IMG/VR virus record: IMGVR_UViG_3300005529_000599
Span: 1 to 30,240 of that record
Reading direction: 5' to 3' (one strand)
Source of the DNA: a virus
DNA: 30,240 nucleotides
The notes below the pieces were generated by a model. It did not search any database and was not told where the DNA came from. It saw only the letters and a program-made list of their open reading frames with translations. Positions 23,894 through 28,757 of the stretch are shown here, in pieces (the first letter of the stretch is position 1; the number at the start of each line of letters is the position of its first letter). The translations under genes were made by a program, and so were the position numbers.

Positions 23894-24066
23894 GTCTTCA
23901 GCTCTCCCAGCACGCTTCTCAATTTCCCGTCCCGCGCTTGCGCGGCTTCCGGCCCAGAGTCGCTTTTCGGATAGAGCCAGGCATGCACCATCTCCGAAAG
24001 GACCGCGTCAAGCCGTTCCGCCAGATCCGGGCGCGCCTTCAGCTTCGCGTCGAACTTCTCCGTCAC
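23797..24066 (-). CDS. small helical phage protein (89 aa), heavily overlapped
   Basis: GTG start at 24066. The N-terminal half (MTEKFDAKLKARPDLAERLD, AVLSEMVHAWLYPKSDSG) is a plausible helical protein. The C-terminal third overlaps the Cys-rich gene in another frame and reads as low-information Arg/Ser/Thr sequence, so the functional part is probably the first 55 residues. The start lies 59 nt inside the preceding coiled-coil gene. No family recognised. Confidence 0.45.
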   Translation of the reverse strand: MTEKFDAKLKARPDLAERLDAVLSEMVHAWLYPKSDSGPEAAQARDGKLRSVLGELKTCSADEKKTTACRRARPGTWRSPERSRTATAG

Positions 24067-24328
24067 GCGTCTGCCTCTCCCGAATCTTCCGGTAGGATTC
24101 CCGCTCCGTTTTGGCCTGGATCTGATGCAGACTTCTCCGCCGCGGCGGCAGCGCCGGTAATTTCTCCTGCTGTTCCGGAAGCGGCGGAAGGCCCGCGGTG
24201 CCCAGCAGCGAACTCGTCAGCGCGCGGTTTTCGGCGCGAAGCCTGGCGTTTTCCGCTTTCAACTCCGCGCACAGCTCTTCCAGCAGCCGCGTGTACGCAG
24301 ACTTGAGCAGGCTTCGAAGCCAGTTCAT
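24008..24328 (-). CDS. small coiled-coil phage protein (106 aa)
   Basis: MNWLRSLLKSAYTRLLEELC followed by AELKAENARLRAENRAL forms an amphipathic N-terminus running into a leucine-zipper-like coiled coil (about residues 12-42). A Pro-rich linker and a basic helix (QIQAKTERESYRKIRERQT) follow. This may be a membrane-peripheral or assembly chaperone protein; no family recognised. The ATG at 24328 lies 2 nt after the TAA of the exported protein gene. Confidence 0.55.
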   Translation of the reverse strand: MNWLRSLLKSAYTRLLEELCAELKAENARLRAENRALTSSLLGTAGLPPLPEQQEKLPALPPRRRSLHQIQAKTERESYRKIRERQTRDGEVRREAEGAPGSGGTA

Positions 24329-24330
24329 CG

Positions 24331-25194
24331 TTAATTGGCCGGAGCGGCCAGCTTGTAGCCCTCAAAATGCGCATGCAGGGCGCCGGCGCTCGCGTTGGAC
24401 GTGGTGCAGTGCGCGATCGGTGCCGTGGCCGCCGCATTGAACGCCACCGGCGTGCTCAGCGTCGAGCTGTCCGTGGTGGTCCCGGCCGTCAGCGTGGTAT
24501 TCGCCGCGCTGAACTCCGTGCCCGTCGAAAAACCCAGCGACCATCCGCCGGCGCACGTTGCGATGGTCGTGGTCACCTTCGCGGTGGCGCTCAGTACAAT
24601 CGACCTGGTGGGGATGTTGACGCTCCCTAGTGTCGTATTCGCGCCGCCCGTGTTCAGCGACACGGTGCCCGGATCGATTACCCAGTGCACCGGTCCGCCG
24701 CCATTCAGGCTTGCGTCATTGATCGCTTCTTGAATGCCCTGATCGCCCGATACCACTTGAAACTGGTTTTTGCTCGGGCTATGCGTGTTCGAGAACGTGG
24801 CCGTGACATTCGCGCATTGCACCGCGTATTGCCCGGTCGGGTCGTTGACCAGCGAACTGGCCGTCGGCGTCACCGTCTCCGAGCTGCCCCCCTGCGGATC
24901 CACGATAATCGGCGCGAAAACCGCGTTCGCCGCCGTGAACGGCTGAAACACGCGGCCGTCCCGCAGCGCCACATACGCCGGGCAGATCGTGATGGTCTGC
25001 GATCCCGTGGCGGAATTGCCCGCCACGATCGAAGCGCCCCAATCCCGGTACGCCACCGAATCGTAGACGCCCGCCACGCGCGACTGCATCGCCGGCCCGC
25101 TCTGCCCCCGCACCTGCGCGTTGCCGAACGCCAGCGCGAACGCCGCAATCAGGCCCGCCAGAAAAGTCCCCACCGCAAAAATACGGTTCTTCAT
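24331..25194 (-). CDS. exported beta-rich protein, possible appendage component (287 aa)
   Basis: GAGGAG lies 7 nt before the ATG at 25194. Residues 1-27 are a signal peptide (MKNRIFAVGTFLAGLIAAFA, then FGNAQ). The rest is Thr/Ser/Ala/Gly-rich and beta-rich. It includes a GDQGIQEAINDASLNGGG segment, which is the usual first helix of pectate-lyase-like phage spikes, so a short beta-helix may follow. The C-terminus is a Thr-rich beta domain. It lies among head genes, just after the zinc-finger protein. It could be a receptor-binding or surface-decorating protein, or truly secreted. Sequence style matches the spike at 10735-12573. Confidence 0.6.
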   Translation of the reverse strand: MKNRIFAVGTFLAGLIAAFALAFGNAQVRGQSGPAMQSRVAGVYDSVAYRDWGASIVAGNSATGSQTITICPAYVALRDGRVFQPFTAANAVFAPIIVDPQGGSSETVTPTASSLVNDPTGQYAVQCANVTATFSNTHSPSKNQFQVVSGDQGIQEAINDASLNGGGPVHWVIDPGTVSLNTGGANTTLGSVNIPTRSIVLSATAKVTTTIATCAGGWSLGFSTGTEFSAANTTLTAGTTTDSSTLSTPVAFNAAATAPIAHCTTSNASAGALHAHFEGYKLAAPAN

Positions 25195-25218
25195 CGTTTG
25201 CTCCTCTTCAGAGATTGG

Positions 25219-25536
25219 TCATTCCGCGGAAATCCTCATTTGCCGCAAAAAACTCCGGTCATACTCGCTGTAGCGCATCACTTCCTGCGCTCGAGACCCG
25301 CCGTGCTCCCGCTCCATGTGCTCGTCCAGGAGCCGGTTCGCCACCTCCGCGCTTTCCGCCACGAATGTGCGCGACCGGCAATGCGGACACCGCGCGCGCG
25401 CCAGCTTCCCCGGAATCTCTGGGTCGCCATGCTCGCGCTCATAATGCTCGTCCACGCGGCGAATCATCTCCAGCACGGTCTCGTACTCAAATGAATACGG
25501 GCACTGCGAACACCGAAATACCGGCCTGACGGGCAT
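25219..25536 (-). CDS. double C2H2-like zinc-finger protein (105 aa)
   Basis: Two similar units each give two Cys and two His: C9-x2-C12 with H31-x4-H36, and C50-x2-C53 with H73-x4-H78. Both end in DEH..EREHG, so the protein arose by internal duplication. The second half ends in a charged helix (QEVMRYSEYDRSFLRQM). It lies just after terL (3-nt gap) in the packaging region. DNA or protein binding during packaging or late regulation is possible. Function not established. Confidence 0.65.
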   Translation of the reverse strand: MPVRPVFRCSQCPYSFEYETVLEMIRRVDEHYEREHGDPEIPGKLARARCPHCRSRTFVAESAEVANRLLDEHMEREHGGSRAQEVMRYSEYDRSFLRQMRISAE

Positions 25537-25539
25537 GAC

Positions 25540-26976
25540 TCATGTTCCGCGAAACCGCCTGCGAATCACCGGCATCGCTTTTCTCCGCTCCTCCGCTTCG
25601 TACTTCTGCGCGTAAATCGCCCGGCTCGTCGGATCCATCGCCCGCCCTTGCCGCTCTTCCGCCTCCCGCAGCCGCTCCTCCACGGCCACACCTAGGGGCC
25701 GCCGTACCGCCGCCGAGCGCATCATCGTCACGATCCCGTAGCGCCACCCGTCCGCCGGATCGTCCCCGTCCATCTTGCGAATGTCTTCCACGTGCTTTTC
25801 GTCCCGCACCAGCATGGGAATGCACTCGATCAGCTTCGCGCAGTTCTCCGCTATAACGCACCGATCTCCCTCGAATAGCGAATAAAGCAGCTGCCAACCG
25901 CCGATGCGATCGTCATCCGCAGCAGCGGGTTCCGGTAAGCCGCCAGCGGCGAGAACTTCTCCCAATTGCTCCGCGATAGACGCCTCAGCGGTTCGATGGG
26001 CGAAGGCGTCCGGCGAGAGGAACACTTGGCCGATTTTTTCATCGCGCTCGCACCGTTCCAGAATCGCCTGCCCCAGCATCCGCGGGCTCAGCCCGCTCTG
26101 CACGAATTCCCGGTAGGTGATCAGCCGCCCGTCCGGCGCTTTCGCATGCCAATAGACCGCGCTCGGATGCTGAAAGCCCCAATCCAGTGAAATCCACTTC
26201 GGCCACCACTCCTCGATCCCCAGCTCCTCCGCGCGCTGCGTGTGCCGTCCCGGATCGAATACGTCAAAATATTGCCCCGCGAACACGTCCCAATCGCCCT
26301 CAAGGAACGCCCTCCGCAACGCGTCCGGAAGCGCCTCCAGCGTCCGCCGGTACTCCGCGTCCTTCGCGTAAATCGGATTGTCCGAAATCTTGGCGCGGAT
26401 GAATTCATAATCCTCCGCGCGGTAAAGCTCCGGCCGCTCAAAGCCCGCCGGAGGCCTGCCGTCCACCCAGAGCGCTTTCACCCACGCGTGGCCGATGTTC
26501 CCCGGGTTGCTGGCGCCCGCCATACAGGGAAACGTACCCACCACCGGGCAGCGGTTCCGGCTCGTCAGGAATTGCCACTGCTTCAGCGAGAAATGCGTCA
26601 GCTCATCGAATCCTATGAACAGCAGCTCGTCGCCCTGATACTGATAGACGTCGTTCTCCCCGCGGCAATAGCCGAATCGCGTCGTCGATCCGTTCTTCCA
26701 GGTGACCAGGTGTTTGGTATCGTTGTACTTCTCGTACATCTCGCGCGGGACGCTTCGACGAAATTCCCGCAACAGCGATCCCTCGAGCTCCGGGAACGTG
26801 CGCCGCAAAAGCAGCGTATTCACGCCCGGAAAAGCGTTCGCCTGCAACACCGCTTCCCACAGCAGCGCTTTCGTCTTGCCCGGCCCTGCGGCTCCGCCGA
26901 ACAGCCGGTATTTCGCCTTCGATTTGTGAAACTCCTGCTGCCGCGCGAACGGCTGATAATGCTCCGAAATCCTCAA
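25540..26976 (-). CDS. terL: terminase large subunit
   Basis: Packaging ATPase-nuclease. With a TTG start at 26976 the protein has 478 residues. Walker A is GGAAGPGKT (27-35), the TLLLRRTFPELEGSL segment follows, Walker B is LLFIGFDE (D124-E125, the catalytic Glu), GASNPGN lies near 155, and the nuclease domain begins with SLDWGFQ (metal-binding Asp about 265). The enzyme pumps DNA through the portal and cuts concatemers. The TTG forms a TTGA overlap with the preceding stop, in line with ATGA/GTGA overlaps all along this operon. GTG at 27069 or ATG at 27015 would also be in frame and would lengthen the overlap. The C-terminus is basic (VIRRRFRGT). Confidence 0.9.
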   Translation of the reverse strand: MRISEHYQPFARQQEFHKSKAKYRLFGGAAGPGKTKALLWEAVLQANAFPGVNTLLLRRTFPELEGSLLREFRRSVPREMYEKYNDTKHLVTWKNGSTTRFGYCRGENDVYQYQGDELLFIGFDELTHFSLKQWQFLTSRNRCPVVGTFPCMAGASNPGNIGHAWVKALWVDGRPPAGFERPELYRAEDYEFIRAKISDNPIYAKDAEYRRTLEALPDALRRAFLEGDWDVFAGQYFDVFDPGRHTQRAEELGIEEWWPKWISLDWGFQHPSAVYWHAKAPDGRLITYREFVQSGLSPRMLGQAILERCERDEKIGQVFLSPDAFAHRTAEASIAEQLGEVLAAGGLPEPAAADDDRIGGWQLLYSLFEGDRCVIAENCAKLIECIPMLVRDEKHVEDIRKMDGDDPADGWRYGIVTMMRSAAVRRPLGVAVEERLREAEERQGRAMDPTSRAIYAQKYEAEERRKAMPVIRRRFRGT

Positions 26977-27185
26977 GGCCGATAAATCTTCGTGAACCGC
27001 GCCCCCACGTACCATGCGATCGGCCCGCACACCAGGAGCGTCTTGTTCACCAGGCCAAGTTCGTGCCACCCGCGCATCAGCGCCAGGCCGAACAAGATGA
27101 TGCCAAAAACCTTGAGCACATAGTCCAGATACACCGTATTCGTCAGACGCTCCAAAAAACCCGGTTTCGTTTGCACCGCCGTCAT
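26973..27185 (-). CDS. holin-like two-TM protein between terS and terL (70 aa)
   Basis: Begins MTAVQTKPGFLERLTNTVYL and has two hydrophobic helices (about residues 20-37 and 45-61) with a short polar loop (RGWHELGLVNKT), ending in a basic tail (ARFTKIYRP). This is holin-like topology, but the function is unproven. The ATG lies in an ATGA overlap with the stop of the small chimeric ORF upstream. Its first 18 codons are duplicated exactly 182 nt upstream (see the repeats), so the original gene probably began directly after terS. Confidence 0.6.
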   Translation of the reverse strand: MTAVQTKPGFLERLTNTVYLDYVLKVFGIILFGLALMRGWHELGLVNKTLLVCGPIAWYVGARFTKIYRP

Positions 27186-27225
27186 GCTTCCTCCTTCCTC
27201 CGCGCGGCTCGCTGTGTCACCGCGC
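27132..27225 (-). repeat. 94-bp exact direct repeat, copy 1
   Basis: Identical to 27314-27407 at an offset of 182 bp. It contains the end of a terS-like frame (AVTQRAARRKEEA plus stop), the ATGA junction and the first 18 codons of the holin-like gene. Similarity runs further (to about 27263) in a diverged form matched to 27434-27472. Confidence 0.95.
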
Positions 27226-27367
27226 CGTCCTTGCCCGTCAGTTCCACGGCCGTGACCGGATTCGCGCCTGACACAGTCCACGTGATTTGGATATTAGTGG
27301 AATTAGCAGACTTCACCGTATTCGTCAGACGCTCCAAAAAACCCGGTTTCGTTTGCACCGCCGTCAT
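27182..27367 (-). pseudogene. chimeric ORF made by a partial tandem duplication (61 aa)
   Basis: The first 18 residues are identical to the start of the holin-like protein, and the last 24 or so (NPVTAVELTGKDG then AVTQRAARRKEEA) match the end of the terS candidate, minus the 9 residues GPVVIDLDS. Between them is a unique piece, KSANSTNIQITWTVSGA. It therefore looks like a by-product of duplication of the terS/holin junction rather than an evolved gene. It keeps ATGA overlaps at both ends, so translation could still pass through it to the holin-like gene. An assembly chimera of two strains is an alternative. Confidence 0.6.
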
Positions 27368-27407
27368 GCTTCCTCCTTCCTCCGCGCGGCTCGCTGTGTC
27401 ACCGCGC
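27314..27407 (-). repeat. 94-bp exact direct repeat, copy 2
   Basis: Second copy of the repeat at 27132-27225. It covers the true end of the terS candidate, its ATGA overlap and the start of the chimeric ORF. Identity stops at 27408 (T against C) and resumes for four bases only. Confidence 0.95.
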
Positions 27408-27720
27408 TGTCCAGGTCAATCACCACCGGTCCGCCGTCCTTGCCGGTCAACTCGACGGCCGTCACCGGATTCCAGCCCGCAGCCCGCAACAGAAACTCCG
27501 CCGCCGGCAGGCTGCCCTGCATCGCATGCACCGCCGCCTGGTGATAAATCGCGTCCAGGACGTGCGCCCACTCCTTGTGCGGCGACGTCAGCAGGATCTG
27601 CGCCCGTTCCCGGCACAGCCGGTTAAACTCCGCCTGTTCCTTCGATACTCCCTGCAGGTTGATCCGGGGATCGCCCTTCGTGAACGGCTTCCCCCGCGGC
27701 AGTTTCTTTCCTTTGGGCAT
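27364..27720 (-). CDS. putative terminase small subunit (118 aa)
   Basis: A basic N-terminus (MPKGKKLPRGKPFTKGDPRI) with the KGDPRINxxG pattern is common at the start of small phage proteins encoded just before terL. A helical core (EFNRLCRERAQILLTSPHKE, LPAAEFLLRAAGWNP) and a charged tail follow. The order relative to terL supports terS, which recognises the packaging site. No clear helix-turn-helix is visible. The ATG at 27720 lies 98 nt inside the end of the preceding gene; GGAG 12 or so nt upstream is the only ribosome site candidate. Confidence 0.6.
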   Translation of the reverse strand: MPKGKKLPRGKPFTKGDPRINLQGVSKEQAEFNRLCRERAQILLTSPHKEWAHVLDAIYHQAAVHAMQGSLPAAEFLLRAAGWNPVTAVELTGKDGGPVVIDLDSAVTQRAARRKEEA

Positions 27721-27949
27721 GACGCAAAATCATCTCCGCGAGCTGCGCGTTCAGCGCCGCGGTCCAGTGCTTCTGCTCGCGCAACAGCACTATTTCATCG
27801 ATCGCGCCCTGTTCCACCAGCCCCAGCAGGATCCCGTCCAGCGCATCTCGATGCTTCTGGCACCAGCGGTCGCCCGCACGCACCGGCTCCGGGCACGGCA
27901 GCCACAATTCCGGATACTGGCGCGAGCGGCGGTACGCCACGCACGTCAC
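27623..27949 (-). CDS. small Cys/His phage protein (108 aa)
   Basis: C3, C19 and C30 with H33 in PCPEPVRAGDRWCQKHRDAL could form a small zinc knuckle. A helical region follows (ILLGLVEQGAIDEIVLLREQ, AALNAQLAEMILRHAQRKE). The final 30 residues overlap the terS candidate in another frame and look unconstrained. It is coupled by ATGA to the coiled-coil exported protein. It may be a packaging or regulatory accessory protein. Function not recognised. Confidence 0.55.
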   Translation of the reverse strand: MTCVAYRRSRQYPELWLPCPEPVRAGDRWCQKHRDALDGILLGLVEQGAIDEIVLLREQKHWTAALNAQLAEMILRHAQRKETAAGEAVHEGRSPDQPAGSIEGTGGV

Positions 27950-28374
27950 GGCTGCGCCAGCGTCGTCCCCGCCTGCTGCGTTTTCGATTGCAGCGACTTT
28001 ACGGAATTTTCCAGCGTGGTAATCCGCGCTTCATCCGCCGCGAGCTGCGTTTGTAACTGCTGCACCTGCTGCTGCAGCGTGCCGATCGCCGCGGCTTGGT
28101 CCGTCAAACTCTTCAGTTTTGTTTCATCGGCGGACTGGTTCTGCCCCAGCGTCTGAATTTGCGCCGCGGCCCATGTTGTCCAGGCGCTTTGCTGGCTGAT
28201 CGCCGTGGCGATCGGCGTCGGATCGAAAGCCGTCAGCGCCGGCGGCGCCGTCACCGTGCTCGGCGTAGTGCTCGTCTGCGCCACTACGGGGATTTTCGCC
28301 GGCATTACGGATACAAACATCAACAGCGCCAGAAGAGGCGCGGTAAAAACAACTCGGAACGCGGCTCGGTTCAT
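27946..28374 (-). CDS. exported coiled-coil protein (142 aa)
   Basis: Residues 1-32 form a signal peptide or signal anchor (MNRAAFRVVFTAPLLALLMF, then VVAQ). A Thr/Pro/Ala-rich linker (about 34-60) leads into a long Gln/Leu coiled coil (about 85-135, TLQQQVQQLQTQLAADEARI). The plan resembles a periplasmic coiled-coil such as a spanin or an appendage stalk. Overlaps of 4 nt (ATGA) join it to both neighbours. No family recognised. Confidence 0.6.
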   Translation of the reverse strand: MNRAAFRVVFTAPLLALLMFVSVMPAKIPVVAQTSTTPSTVTAPPALTAFDPTPIATAISQQSAWTTWAAAQIQTLGQNQSADETKLKSLTDQAAAIGTLQQQVQQLQTQLAADEARITTLENSVKSLQSKTQQAGTTLAQP

Positions 28375-28757
28375 TTTGCCTCCAGGCGGTAGTTATGGAT
28401 TGCCGAGCGGCCCGGTATCGCTACCGCCGCCACCGGACTCCACCAATGGCCGATGAAGCGCCACGTTTTGCTGGGATCGCCTTCCTCGACGTGGTAAGAG
28501 AGCGCGTGCAGCGTGAACTCCAAGGCAAAGCCCGCGCTGCTGAGTGCTACCACGGAGCCGGTATCGGGGCGCGCGCCAAGCGCGGGGTTGGTCTCCACGA
28601 GGCCGCGCCGCGCATTGAGCGTGCTGTGCGCGTCCGCAGCCATGCAGCCCGCGATGACCGCAGCGCCTACCCAGAACTTCCTCTGCTTGTACCACGGCTT
28701 GGCTTGGGCCAGCGGCGCGAGAAGGAAGAGAGCAAGGAGCGCGGCTAGGGGCTTCAT
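28371..28757 (-). CDS. membrane protein with signal peptide (128 aa)
   Basis: Starts at an ATGA overlap with the fibre gene. Residues 1-19 are a signal peptide (MKPLAALLALFLLAPLAQA). Hydrophobic segments follow around 28-44 (KFWVGAAVIAGCMAADA) and 68-85, with a possible one near 107-115. The ADAHSTLNARRG..ETNPALG region resembles small membrane proteins of unknown function in GC-rich bacteria. It is coupled to the spike/fibre gene, so it may be an envelope-active phage product. Function unknown. Confidence 0.6.
   Translation of the reverse strand: MKPLAALLALFLLAPLAQAKPWYKQRKFWVGAAVIAGCMAADAHSTLNARRGLVETNPALGARPDTGSVVALSSAGFALEFTLHALSYHVEEGDPSKTWRFIGHWWSPVAAVAIPGRSAIHNYRLEAK

Noticed and set aside
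24063-24437. Minus-strand frame overlapping the coiled-coil gene and the end of the exported protein gene
   Set aside because: It is Arg/Ala/Pro-rich without structure and would overlap two better genes over their full shared length; the GTGA at its end appears coincidental.
27186-27281. N-terminal extension of the holin-like protein (start at 27281)
   Set aside because: The extension (Gly/Arg-rich) is an out-of-frame reading of the duplicated terS end; the ATG at 27185 fits the ATGA overlap.
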